Below are positions 12,290 to 25,408 of a stretch of DNA of 64,000 bases, piece by piece. Below the pieces are notes generated by a model. The model made no database searches. It had not been told where the DNA came from and saw nothing but the letters and a program-made list of their open reading frames with translations. This DNA comes from Planococcus citri (taxonomy: Eukaryota; Arthropoda; Insecta; Hemiptera; Pseudococcidae). A program made the translations under genes and the position numbers. The stretch covers positions 38,936,001 to 39,000,000 of the forward strand of contig NC_088679.1 of assembly GCF_950023065.1 (NCBI RefSeq), in the 5' to 3' direction. Each line of letters begins with the position of its first letter. Within the stretch, counting starts at the first letter, position 1.

Positions 12290-15200
12290 CAATCATTTTC
12301 CACTGAAACAGCATGAGTTTCACGGATCAAAAATTCAATTCCCTCTATTGTAAATTATTATTCCACTCTGGATACCTAATTGTATATCATACATTTATAT
12401 GATTTTTTTTTCGTCTCATAATATGTACCTGTGAGTACCTAGAAACACAATCAGTCCAAACGTGCATATGGTTTGGTTTGCAAACTATAACATAGTCGCA
12501 TTAAACAGAATTTCCTTTAATTTTCATATGTAAATGACAATTTGAAAATACACACATATACATATTCCTCTAGAACATACAACAGCAGCAACGACTCGAG
12601 CTTAATTATGAAATCTAATTTAAAGAGCTCGTTTATTTACGTGACGGATAACACATGTAAACAACCGACACATATATAATGGAATTAATTATTACAATGG
12701 ACTCTCATCGGCCAAGAACCGCATACATCGGAGTTTTATGTGTAGGTACGAATAAAATTAATATTTTCTCCTCTACCGCTGCGACGACCTAATTAAAAAA
12801 AAAAATGTACGTTTGTAAGAGAGAAATAGTAAAAATTAGGTACGGTTTAGTTGGTAGGTAAGGTTGTTAGCATTAATTGACGTAGAGGTTAATTAATGTA
12901 TCAAAAAAGTATAACTTTTACCAAACGTTAATTACCTAGGTAAATTTTCTATATACATACCTATACTTAAGTATATGAGAAGGTACATGTAAGTAAGCAC
13001 ATATAATGTATATGCTTCAGCTTATGTCGTCGTCGATGTCGTATGATGTGATGTAGGTTACATAAATGATGTGTACTTGTATGTATGTATTATTTACCTA
13101 TGGTAAAAATAAGCTGAAAACATTCACATCGATGATATGCTATCTTAACTTAGCCTATGTATAATTTTACCCCCGATGCAAACGGATCGCTGCGATGCTC
13201 TGAATATGAATGCTCGTAGATATAGTAGCAGAGTCACTGCAGTTTTTTTCTCTTCAGTTGTCGGAATAGAATCTGGTATGTCTAATACATCAAACTGTTT
13301 TATGTAAACACATTCGTATATATATATCGATGGTTTAAGCGGACATTGATGATTAAAATAACGTTGTCAATCGAAGGCTATCTTACGAGCGGTTTTTCAG
13401 TCAGACCTACCGCGGTTTAATCGAACTAATGAAGTCTTAATATCATAAATTGTTCTGCTTTGGACAATTATTATCGAAAGGCAATAAATTTACCGTTGAA
13501 ATGACAAGATCAACCGCCGAGTTGCGCTTTCCGTGGTGACCTACCCCTTCGCTAGCTTAAAACATATGTTTGTTATTGTTAACAACTAGTTTTCTGCGTA
13601 TAGGTACGCGACGTTCCCTGGTGCCCCGCTCGCCCCTCTGGGCATTGTGCACTGGTTCGCGGTTCAATTTGTATTCATTGTACGATTATGGCATTGATTT
13701 TAATTGCTAATACTTTCACTATTCTTTGAGAGCGGCGCGATCGACAAATTATTGAAAATGGAAATTCACCTCGTATAATGTCGAATTTGAGCTTCGATGA
13801 AGTCTCCAAGTATTGAGGGATTATAGACTGAGAAATTGATAAAATATGGATGTGTCGAAGTTAATGTTGGTTTTATCAATCGGTAAACGCTCGACTTTTT
13901 ACCAAGTCATTTGAATTTTTTTGAGAGAAAAAGTCATATGGAGAAGAAAAAGAGGTTGTGAGTCTTATTAGGTACCTACATTGAGTTGAAATTTCAAAAT
14001 CGAAGAAAAAATGTATAAAAGTACCCATCGATGGCTATTTTCAAGTGCAAAAGGTACATCTACATACCTACACTCGAGCTTGTGCTAGTCTGATTATCAT
14101 TTTTGTCAGTGGCCAGCTTATGGCTTATCTGTATTCCAAAGAAGATCGACTTTCTATTGTTGTGTTGGTATGTGCATCAGTAGAATGGAAAAATGGCAAG
14201 ATGGATATAATGTATTGATATTTGTACACAACGAACGTTTGCAGCACGGCTTTATTAGTCTCGTGCTCGATCGTATCTATATGATTGAGAGGACGATGAA
14301 ACATTATTAGACATAGGTAGCATAGGTAATAATTTACCACACACAGAAGATCAATTGACCATACTATATACATGATTATATTACGTACGAGTGAGTACAA
14401 CACCGAAAAAAATGTAGGCTAGAATAATCGTTTCACCTTCTATGATAACGTAATTATTCCTGAAAGTTCTGTGACGATTCATGTTTGGCAACTTTTAGTG
14501 GAATCATTCCCTTAAAAATGAAATTCAATGTAAAGAATCCCGAATCTTGATGAAATGAATACTGAACATTTCGTCCTGTCATTTTTTTATCGGATTTCAC
14601 CGTACCTACCTAGATACTCATTATGGTATAATTTTTACAATGTAAGTAGGTACAGAAGATGCTGACAAGATCTTAAAATTTATTATTCGAAAGTTATTCG
14701 CGATGTAATTTAATCAAAGTCAGATGAAATCAGATGATTAGAGTATGAAACGATACCTATGTTTAGTTTTCATTGGTCTCATAAAAATTAGATTAAATCA
14801 GACAGATTTCATGATAAAACGAGGCAGAAAAACAATGCGGATATGTACCTATTTAAATTGTTAACAATCGGAAGCAATTGAAATGAATTCATGACTTTTA
14901 AAAAAAATTGACCTCTCTGACATTTTGGGCACCTACCATTGAAGGAGACGCTCAGATATCAAGCCTGACTTTTGGAAATTTGAAAAAATTGACCAACTTT
15001 CGAAAATAAATTTTTGATAAATTCCAAGTCGAAATTGAAAATTTTCAAAAAATTTTCATAGACTTTTTTTCAGTTAAATTTTTTCTACATTTTCAATTTT
15101 AAAGAACTTGCACAGGGAGAGCATTGCTTAGGAAAACGAGAGGGGGGAGCGGAAGATTTTGGATGCATTAATCCAGAAATTTCTATAAAAAATTTTCAAA

Positions 15201-15451
15201 ATGGATAATGTTTTTTGGGACGAGGTCGCTGGGGTCTGTCCAAAATTTTTATTACGCTTAATTTGCGTCACACCGATCCGCGTAACGCTGATCATGCGTC
15301 GCACTGACTTTTGAAAACATGAAAAAAATTGTTCAATTCTTCGTATAAATATCTCACTTTTAAAAGCGAAAATTACCAAAATTCTGGTATTTTATTATCA
15401 TATGTCATATTCTCTCTAACATTTTAATATTATCTATACCTACCTACCTAT
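12290..15451. other. Non-coding stretch, probably unique DNA in its middle part
   Basis: No recognisable gene or RNA. The part from about 12560 to 14460 lacks the TTTTGAAAA texture of repeat-rich zones and contains mixed words, TAGGTACC-type runs and several TAAT cores. The outer parts return to repeat-like A/T-rich texture. Several short opposite-strand frames (for example 14125-14403) have no domain and are best ignored. Confidence 0.5.
13500..13745. promoter_or_regulatory. Candidate cis-regulatory patch downstream of the Iroquois gene
   Basis: This patch is of mixed composition with several CpGs and a locally GC-rich core (about 13609-13665). Homeodomain-type cores follow, including TTTAATTGCTAAT at about 13699-13711. 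It sits about 11.5 kb past the Iroquois exon in a gene-free zone. This is inference from composition and position only; conservation would decide it. Confidence 0.2.
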
Positions 15452-16102
15452 AATTGAATCGGTGAGAACAGAAAGGGACCAATAAGTCACAATTTTGGGG
15501 GGAAAAAATTTCACGGATATGTGGGTTTTGAAATACGGCGGATCGACTGGTGATGTCAGATTTCCGCAAAACTGCCAGGAAAGTGGTATTTGGGCGCAGA
15601 AAAAGGGCGGGTCTGCAATGATGACTTTTTTGTTAAATTTTTTGAATTCCTTGAAAAATAACAACCATTTTCGAGAAGACCATGTTTTGAAATTCAAGTT
15701 CATCTCTGAACTGAAAAAAAAACGAAAAAATTAACAACTTGAGCAAAAAGTTTTACACCTCAAGGGGTTTTAGGTCAATTTAAACGAGATAGCAGTCTAA
15801 GTGATGTACTTAGATGTAGAATCAAGTCCCATTCGTGCCCGAGCAATTTCAAGAGAAATTTTGGCGATTGAGTGCAGAAAGGGTCCAAGTCCCATTTGTT
15901 TAGGCAGCAACAGCGCCGGCGCACGTGAATATTTTTTATTTGAAACTGTGCTAAAAATTGTGTCTTGGGGTTCGCTTTCAATGACCTTAAGCAATAGCAT
16001 GTTTACCAAAAATTTTAGATTTTTGAATAAATCAATTTTTTGTTATTCCTGAAAAATGCGAAAATGGACTTAGCCCCTTTCTGTTCTCACCGATCCAATT
16101 GC
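15452..16102. mobile_element. Short inverted-repeat element, ATCGGTGAGAACAGAAAGGG ends
   Basis: The left end reads AATTG-A-ATCGGTGAGAACAGAAAGGG from about 15452 and the right end is its near-exact reverse complement, finishing at about 16100. This makes terminal inverted repeats of roughly 25 bp around about 600 bp. The interior has no transposase; a phrase close to CAAGTCCCATTCGT/TTGT occurs twice (about 15824 and 15888). No convincing target-site duplication could be assigned. It looks like a non-autonomous DNA element. Confidence 0.55.
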
Positions 16103-16244
16103 ACTCAATTCCAGACATTATGCTCAACTTTCAAAAACTTGAAAAAATTACTCATCTTTGAAATTTTTATTTGTGTTTAAGTGGACTTTTATGGATACAT
16201 ACCTACCAAGTGAAACAAAATTACTAAATTATAAATTGCTGAGA

Positions 16245-16600
16245 CGCTCGACAGGAAGATAGATGACCTTGAGAGACCAGACAGCCGGGCCAATAACCTT
16301 AAGGGGGTTAGACAAGAAGACAAACGACCTTGAGAAGCCAGACAGACGGGTCAATGATCTTTAGTGGACAAACAGGAAGACAGACAACCTTGGGAAGCCA
16401 AACAGGCGCACAGACAACCTCGAGAAGCCCGACAGACGACCACGAAAGGTTCTACAGGTAGGTCAATGACCTTCAGAGGCTAGACAGACAGACAACCATG
16501 AAAGGCTTGACATGTAGGTCAGTGACCTTAGAGGCCAGACACACAGACAGACAGACAGACAGATAGACGACCTTGGGAGACCAGACAGACAAGTCAATAT
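16245..16600. repeat. Degenerate GACCTTGAGAAGCCAGACAGAC satellite
   Basis: A tandem but imperfect array built from GACCTT(G)AG, (A)GCCAGACAGAC and GTCAATGACCTT words, with unit spacing of about 35-65 bp and pure (CAGA)n at about 16542-16563. The reverse strand reads TCAAGGTCA or close variants at 16264-16272, 16325-16333 and 16568-16576; these match the Ftz-F1/SF-1 monomer consensus YCAAGGYCR. There is no coding potential; the minus-strand frame at 16473-16655 is low-complexity. Confidence 0.7.
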
Positions 16601-17155
16601 GCTGAAAACTTGATGAGATCAAATCTTGGTTAAAAGAGCGTCCGCACAGGCACACCTAACATGATCATTTTTTATCAATAGGGACACCTCAATATATTTT
16701 TTTGAATATTTTTTCGTGGTGTTCCGATCATGAAATAACGAAATCATTTTACGTTTCAGAAAATTTCCTTTCAAATAAGTCCAACTTCATCTCGAATATT
16801 TTAGAATATTTTGCCTTAAAATGTATACTTTTACATAAAAACGATTGATACGAGTATTTGAATATTTTTGTCCAAAATTACCATAGTATTTCACAATTTA
16901 TCGAATATTTTGGAATATTTTCGAAATTTTTGCATTTTGAGGATCTCAACACTGCAAACGTAATTTTATTTTGAAATACATTTGGTTTTTGAATGCTGGG
17001 AATAGCTTTTCACGGTTACAATAAAATTATTTTCAAATAAGTATTTTCAGGGTATTCAAAATGATACATGAATAAGAGCATATTTTGGGTTACCCTACTG
17101 ATCGAGCATTAAGTCAACTTGACCAAAAAACATATCCATGATTTAAAATGTTCCA
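16601..17155. repeat. Gap with clustered GAATATTTT words
   Basis: No gene. Between about 16702 and 16925 the word GAATATTTT or a one-base variant appears about seven times (for example 16702, 16794, 16804, 16901 and 16912), with irregular spacing. It looks like a decayed simple repeat rather than a regulatory array. Confidence 0.4.
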
Positions 17156-17895
17156 AAGGGAACCCTCCCACATGATAATCTCCGATTTGAATGAAACTTG
17201 AACTGGTGGAAAGAGTACCTCAAAAACCCCATCCTCTGATTTTCAGCTGCTGAAGTTGATTTTTTGATTTTTGGTGAGCATTTGAAGTTCTGTGTATTTT
17301 TTATAATGTATGTAGTACATATCTACTTTTTCTTATGTTGTGTGAAAAAATTCGATTTCTGATGATAATTCCAGATTTGACCGAAGTAGTACTTATCAAC
17401 TTAGGTGTCAAGCATAGACCCTTCGGCCAAAATTTCAGTAATTTCAGCTGCGGCCGGATCCGGCCAATGATGGTATGAGTCAATTTCGTATTCGGGACAG
17501 ACTGTTTGACCAAAATTTGAGCCCTTGAAGTTCATTAGATGAGGTCAATTTACTGGTTTTTCAATGGCATTTATAAACCACCAGATGGACAAAAAATTCG
17601 ATTTCTGATAATAGTTTCAGATTCGGCCAGCGGTAGTATTAGTCGATTAGGTATCAAGCATATAGACCCTTTGGCAAAACCTTCAGCAGCTGAAGTTCAT
17701 GTGATGGGAAGAAACGGTCATTTTTCGAATTTACAGAACAACTTTATCTGTGTATACAAAACTTCAAACGCTCGTCAATAATCTAAAAATCAACTTCAGC
17801 AGCTGAAAATTGGAGGATGGGAGTTTTTTGAGGTTCTCTTTCCATCAGTCTTAGTTTCATTCAAATCAGAGATCATCATGTGGGAGCGTTCCCTT
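17156..17895. mobile_element. Fold-back element of the AAGGGAACC family
   Basis: The left end AAGGGAACCCTCCCACATGA at 17156 pairs with the reverse complement of the right end (AAGGGAACGCTCCCACATGA), finishing at 17895. The homology continues inward for about 120 bp through CTCCGATTTGAATGAAAC, a GGAAAGAG block and CAGCTGCTGAAGTTGATTTTT. Inside, a segment beginning AAAAAATTCGATTTCTGAT is present twice in the same orientation (about 17346 and 17590), each running into GTATCAAGCATA/GTGTCAAGCATA and GACCCTT. No transposase is encoded. The short open frames inside are repeat artefacts. Confidence 0.7.
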
Positions 17896-20800
17896 GTTAT
17901 AGAGAGGAGACTTCAAATCCATTTTGACATAGATAGGTATGAGGTATATTTTAGCGGGAGGGGAGCGGAGGAAAGTATCCCAAATGACAGAAAATTTTCC
18001 GAACCAGACAAGTTGAATCGAAAGAACACACAAAAATACGCAACTACGCATAGTAAGTAATAAGTAACCAACAAAAATGTCAGGTGCTAAAGCGCATTTT
18101 TGTTTTCTCTTATTAGTTATGAAAGTTCTGTTGAAAAACTTCGAGGATAAGCTTATAGGTAATCCAAACAGGAAGACCTTTTCAACATAAATTCACTTTC
18201 TTCATACACCCGTTTGAGTATAAACAAGTATATCAGCAGAATATAAGGTACGACAATCGAAATGATGGGTTATTTATTACACCTAAGCGTTATAAATTCC
18301 GCTACGTGTAGTTTTGGCAAATATCTTGATAGCCGGTAAAAAAACAGAGTTTTGTTTGTCTCTTCCAATTAAGTAAACTAATAAATCTGTTAGCGAATAG
18401 CAATCGGTCCTTGTGATAATGACTCAGAAAAGCATTACGCCGGATACCATACAAAATATTATGCTTCATTGGCCAGAATAAGCCTTCCACATCAAAGTAA
18501 TGAGAGCATGTGTGTTAACATATGTCGACGGTAGACATGATTTAATGCGCGTTTATTTCGTAACCGGGCCACAATTTATAAATAATTTGTCTACTTAGGT
18601 ATATTTGACGCTTTGATACCTAATTATTAGATTCGGTATAGTTATTTCTTTTTCCAGTGCGCGAATCCCGAAGCTTATAATACTTACTCGTCACCACAAG
18701 GGAAAATATTGATGTTTATTTTATCTCTCAATTACCCACTCGCAGAACTGCTGGGCTTTGTGGCTTTTTACCGAGCTTATGAGTAATAAGCGTGTTTTTT
18801 CGTTCTTTTGATTTCGTATCTTGTTTGTTTACTTATTAAAAAACGTCTCTATTTAATACGATGGTCATTTACGTCATAGAGTAGCTTAACTCATTTTGTA
18901 CCTCGTATTTTGTTTGAGATGTGATGCACTATTTTTATTAACAATGCGCTAGGTAATACTCAGAAGAGATGTTCTATAAGTATGTAGGTAGGTATCTGAG
19001 CACCAATTTACTTCAAATTAATTTTGGATCAGTGCTATGCTATAGAGAGAAATTGTTTTGGTAGCAAAAGCAAAGCATGGTAGGTGCATGGCTATTTTTC
19101 TTCCATAATGATGATTTTTCAATTAGTACAAACAAATTTTTATAATGAAGTATTTTTCCGAAAAAAGATCCATGAAAATTTGTCCATGAATTAATATTGG
19201 TTTACCAGCCAAATTTCATCACTTCCAGCTGACTTCAAACTTCCAGAAAATTAGATACTCTGAAACTATTGGCCGAAGGAAGAGAGAGAGCTGAGACGCT
19301 GAGAGATGCACACACGACGAAGGTTCAACGCGAACTGACACCAGAAAGACAGTGAAGTTGCTTTACATCCCCCCCCACTCATATAGCACTCCCCTCCATT
19401 TAACATAACTTTGATCATTTCATTCCGCCTGCCATAAAAATGCTTTTCTTCATTGACTGTTTTTTGAAATAATTTTTCAATTAGGCAGGTTTACGTTCAT
19501 AACCTGTTTACAACACTGGGTATGCGAAAAATGAATTGAAAATTGCAAAGGATATAAAATAAATTAAACGCAGGTACTTACACATTACGAGACTTTTTAA
19601 AACACCATAAATAAGCTTTATCACTCTACAATTACATATTTAAAACAAGAAAAAATTCACCCGATGGAGAACTACTATACCTACCAAACACCAACTAAGT
19701 ATACCAACAACTAGCAGCATTTAAAAGTTCAAAGCATGAAATTTAAGCAACGGTAATTATTCTTATGAAAAGTTGCGAACAGCTTTTTCTTTCGCCCATC
19801 TGTTATCATCATGTTAATCATGCGAATTCGTGTTCAGACGATCTCGAGGGATTCTGTACCTTCGTTTTAACGGCGTGTATCGTAAATTAATGTATTTAAT
19901 TTATGAACTTAATAAAACAGTTGCCACAGCGCATATTTTATCGTTAACTTGGAAAAAAAACACCACGAAAATATAGAGATCGGTAACGTATGTTACCACC
20001 CGCTGAGAAACATTTGATTATTATTCTACTTTGTATTACCTTAAAACAAAATAGTAGAAGGCGATAATGTTAACATGAAATGAGCGAATACAAGTGGTAC
20101 TTCTGCGTGTAAAGAATAATGTATTGCTTTTGATCGCATTGTTTTTTTTTTTTTTTTTATGTACACTTGTTAATGAGATACGTAGCTAAAATCTTTAATG
20201 CAAGTTACGCATGCTAACCCTTTCCCGTCTTCCTTTAGAGTAATGTTACCTACCAAAAATTCGATTAGAATATCAAAAAAAATCCCTTATCACAAACACT
20301 TCAATCTCTATACCATAAGTTTGCATTTTTGCTTTCGCATGTCGTTTAAATGTAAAAGAAAATACTTATTTTGGTACCTAACTAATTTTACGCCGAATAC
20401 TGTCAAGAATTTCCATGCTACCATGTAAAACATAACGTAATAGGGTTAGTACTCGTATTAGAATACAAGTCAGGCATGTATTTTTTTTTCTAACGTTTGA
20501 TAATCATAATTTTTTAAAAAAGAGAAAAAAAATACGTATTTCTCTGAAAACGTTTGTTAAAACTTTCTCAACTAAATCAACAATTTAGGTAATTTTTTCC
20601 TAAAATTTTACGATAAAATCGTACTTAGCTTAAATACACGTTAATACAACAAAGGGTTTGATGTAGTTTTTTTTTTCTTCACGTCATTGAATATAACATA
20701 CAAACTACTAAACGAAAGCATGGCGGGAATATAAACCCTCCCCACTTCACACTCAGTTGATTTTGAAGGGCTTCTTGGTTCTTGCAAATAAGGCGACAGG

Positions 20801-23800
20801 TTGTGAAACACCGTTAGCTCCAAAATAGTGAGTATTGCGCACGTAGGTAAGCGGTATAAGTATATGATGTAAATATATACACATAACACATTGAAATGAA
20901 TAATTAATCATTATAAAAAACGACATTATCAATCTACAACCAAAACACAGAGTCGTCTAATTAGAAACATATCAATCAACGAGAACGGTGTACCAGTACC
21001 TATAGTGTTCTTCAGATGTCGTTTCAATTAATTTTCTTTAATTAAACGTTTGTGACATCTAATGGTATTTTTTTCACTATAGGGGTGTTTCTTTTTTTAA
21101 ATTTACGAACAGGTAAGTACATAATATTGCACGATATTTATAAACTTTGACATACTTATATATGTACCTATTTTGTTATTAGTCTATATGGGCGTCCGAC
21201 TCCGTGGAACGAGAGAGCTCTGAACTTCACCGTGTGATTTGAAATGGTACGTATTGATTATTATTTTTTAATGAATCGTGCATATGCTTACAAGTATTTT
21301 TTGTTAGTTTACTACTTTGATCTGCGGGTAATACTCGTCAATATATGTAAAATAAGATCAATTTATTGGATGAAACTGTGGTGAATGGTTTCTCTGTGTA
21401 GGCATTGGAACAAACCAGTACCAATTCACTATTGCCTATTAGCTTCTAATTTATTTAATTCAATTTTTTTTTTTTTTGATACGTATACCTACTTATAGTT
21501 TATTCAAACCGTTACAAAAAATGGTTCTGAATTAATTTAAGAGACCCAACTCTGAAAGTGGGTAATACCTACCTACTAATCAATAATTTATCAGTATTCG
21601 ATGCAAATGAACACCATTGGTAGGTTTTAGTTTCTTCAGATAAGTTTCAAAATTTCATATTGCATCAAAATGCTGAACAAGGTACTGACTGGAGGATCAA
21701 TTTTGAAAAGTTGTCAAGAGACAGTCTCAAAAGAGAATGCAAACTTAAGATCCTTCGGACACTAAACTTCCAAACTATAAAAACCCAAAATTTTCTTAGT
21801 AGATACTGATTTTTTATTATAAATTTGAAAAAAATTATCGACTCAACGTTCCAGGAGGATGATGAAGAAATGCGGCAAATATAAATTAAATGTGTATAGT
21901 TTCACTCGATTTTTTCAATCTATTATAATTTTTATTTTTTATTCAATCAGGAATGTAGGGAGTATACCTACTTACTTCAATGTTTTTTTTTTTTAATTTT
22001 TGGAGGAAATAGTGCACAAAAAATTTGGAAAAAGAAGTCCTCTTTCATTCTTTTAAAATAAGTAAGGTACCTACATAAAATAGTTTCGTTTTTCATTTTT
22101 TGAGGGAGAGCGAAGGGAAGAGGTTTGAGAATCATTAAGTTTTCATTTCCATGAGGGTATACTTCTCCTATTACCAGGGAAAAGAGGGAAAGCTCCCCAA
22201 ACGTGATCTTACTTTCTGAAAATTATTCTGTGACAATCATATGATTATACTTATCAATTAAAGCTCCTCCAAAAAAAACTTGGTTCACAAAACTTGGAAA
22301 AATGCTGAAAAATACATGTTTCATCCAGCGCCTCTTTCCTTTTGTCCTTCGCCCAATAAAAGTAAAAATGGCTTGATAATAAAAATCTATTGAACAAAAA
22401 ACAGACATCCATTTTGAATACTTGAAATAAAATATATCTTTCAAAATAGGTCTTTTATTGTTTTTCAAAAATAAATAAGTAAGGGGGAAAGCCCAAAATA
22501 ATTGGAGAAAAAGTAGGAATCAAACAATTGTTGGGAGGAAAAAATAAAAACAGAAAATTTTCTAACAAAAATCAGCGAAATAAAAAATTTGGCTAAAAAT
22601 GTTTCATTTTTCACACATAGAATAAAATTTATCATTGACTTGTAGATTGCACTTTAAACAAAATACTCGTAATTGTCAGGTTTCTGTTTTATTTCAATTT
22701 TTGCCCACTCTTGGGGTAATTGTTTTTTTTTAATTCAGGGAAAATTCAAATGTAGGCTCAACAAAATTTGTGGGAAACATCTTTCATCAAGTAATAGTCT
22801 TCAGTTTTCCTTTTTGAAAAATTGAAACATGCTTTTATTACCTACCTCTAGGTAACTACCTAGGTACCTATTAAAAAAAATTTATTTTTTTGAAATGAAC
22901 CCTTAAAGAGGTATGTTTTTGAGCTGGGTTATCATTCCATAAAAAGTTCATAAAAAGAGCAAAAAATCCAACCAATCTGTCTTATCAAAGCATTTTTTGT
23001 ATTAATAATAAAATTCCCTAAGATCTCAAAAATGACGATTTCATTAGACATGGAAAATTTTTCAAAACTTGCTTTATTTGTGGTGGTGTAAGTCCTTAAT
23101 AGTGGTGATGACGAGCGAGGGTGCTAATAATGTACATTGCAGTTCATTGTTGAGCTCACTTCAGATTTGGATAATTCAAGTACAACCGAGTAATGAAGAA
23201 AAGTCAAAAAATTGAAAGGCCAAACCACATTTTTAGGAAGCAAAAGTCAAAATTTATTTATGACCACGTTGGTATACGTGATACATCGAAAAAAGAGCAA
23301 GATTTCATATCGATCTCTACATTTTGCGATTGCCCACCTTACAAATTGAAGGAGCTACTTGTAAATTTCAAAAAAAGTCGCAATTAAAAAAATGTTTTGA
23401 GGTATGAAGATAATCGAAAAATGAACAAATTTTGATATGACAACATTTTTCAGAGTGACGAAATTTTAAAAAAAATATTAGGCTGTGCTCAAAGTTATTG
23501 GAAATTTTTTTCAAATTGTCCACCAACAAATTTCAAGTGTCATGATATCTCAAATTTCAGCCAAAAAGCAAAAAGATATCATGACAAATTTTTACTTTTC
23601 TACGTTTTTTTTCTTTTTTTAAAATTTCAAATCTATTCATATTTTGAGAGTCCGTCTTTCGATTTATTCATCAACTTGATGGTCAAACATGAAAATTGAA
23701 TTCAATCCAAAAATCAAAAGGGTCATTGTTGGTGATTCTAACGTTTCAGCTCTGTAATTAATTACAGAAGTTCAGGTTCGTTTCGTTAGCATTAAAATAA

Positions 23801-25408
23801 GTTAAAATTATGCTTATTTGATGAAAAAATTTCAGTTGTAATCATATTTGCGAGGTGATATGGTACATGCCTTCGACTCCTTACAACTAACTGTATGATT
23901 GTAATTTGCAAACAAAAAAGTCATTCAGCACGCTTTCAAATTTGAACAACATCGCTACTTGTACGTCACTTTTCGATACACGAAATACTGTGAAAACAGG
24001 TACGTAGCATTATAAATCACAAGTGAATTTCCTCGATGTTATCAGCGATGCTTGAAAAATAGACGAGAAAAAGTGGAAAATGAAACGATTCGACGGCAAC
24101 GATAAACCAACAAGCGCATGATACCTTAGTACATTTTACAACCAATGAAACTCCGCCTATTGTATCGTAATTATTTAAATCCTCTTTCACTTCAATTGTT
24201 AAACATACTCGACGAGTACATATTTACAACAAAAAACAATTTCTGTTTTCGTCTTATTAGTTTTATAAACGCATTCTCGTATTCAAAATTATTATATTAT
24301 ATAGATATATACTACCTACCTTACACGGTGGTAAACCGTATTGCGTGTTTTGTGACCATTAATCGCGCATTTTATCGCGGAATATTATATTTGAAGTAAA
24401 AAGTAACATACAATTTTTTCTCTAAATGTATAATACTTACTTAGTATTATAAATGTATAATATTTATAAATAAAAAAAATAAAAACACGTTTTCTTACCG
24501 AGACAGTAGGTAGGTAACAATAAAGTAATTAATGTTTTGAATTAAAAAAATACATTGTTCGTAGAAATATAAGGATTAGAAAAAAAAATAGTAAGTAAGT
24601 AGATATAATTAACAATTGAAGAAAAAGAATTAGAAGTGTGGTTTGGGAGTATATAATATATTGTATACCTACCTAACCTACTAAGTAATCTAATCTGCAT
24701 GAATTATCATTCTTACGACTATTTTAAATTAGGCGAAAAAAGAAATTGGCCAAATGGACACACGTATGTTATTATTGCAATGATATGATAATTAATGAAA
24801 ATATATCCGGTGCTTATTATTCTGATGTTGAACCAAACTTGTTTCACAATAGAATAGAAATAATATTTCGGAATTTAGAATATAATAATGTAAGTAACAA
24901 TCATACTAAAGGTACGAACTAGGTACTGCAAATAATTTTTTTCAAATAATTAAATATTCGCAGGTAGTAAAAAAAAATAATTGCCAACTGGATAAGTTTA
25001 ATATTAACGCAACACGTAGTAAATGTGCAAATAACGAGGTAGGTAAGTATAGAGGTGTATTTCTGTTTTCCCCTCTTGCTTAATTATTTTTTAGAATAAC
25101 ATTGTTGCAAATATTTTGCCTACTATCTGATAACATGTAAATTGCATTTAAAATTTTTACTAGTGTCAGTACTTGAATCAAAACAATGTTTCACATAGCT
25201 AGGTATGTATCTTTCTTTCTGCCTGCTTATTTTTTATTCAACCAATACGTTCCAATGTCGTGACCTGATTCAAAAATTCACTAAATTTAGGCATTCATGA
25301 TACAGCAATTCTTCACAAGTGTAAATTCCAGCATTCCAAATTCCTGAGGAAATTATAAAAATAAATATTTTAAATCATTTACCTATCTGACAATTTTTTC
25401 TTAAGCTA
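17896..25408. other. Long non-coding stretch, no gene or clear element seen
   Basis: All open frames are under 90 codons and none has a domain. The parts at about 18200-18900, 19600-20450 and 23700-25250 look like unique DNA, with mixed words and TAGGTACC-type runs. The stretch at 21600-23700 is repeat-like A/T-rich texture. A T17 homopolymer lies at 20142-20158. A small inverted pair with CATGATATCTC and GATATCATGACA lies near 23540-23585. A GA-rich patch, AGAGAGAGAG, sits near 19282. Confidence 0.5.

Noticed and set aside
12120..12323. Minus-strand frame with repeated RSDQI/RPDQN
   Set aside because: It is a translation of the GATC-rich repeat, not a protein family.
17539..17781. 80-codon plus-strand frame, possible gene
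   Set aside because: It lies wholly inside the fold-back element and reads its internal direct repeat.
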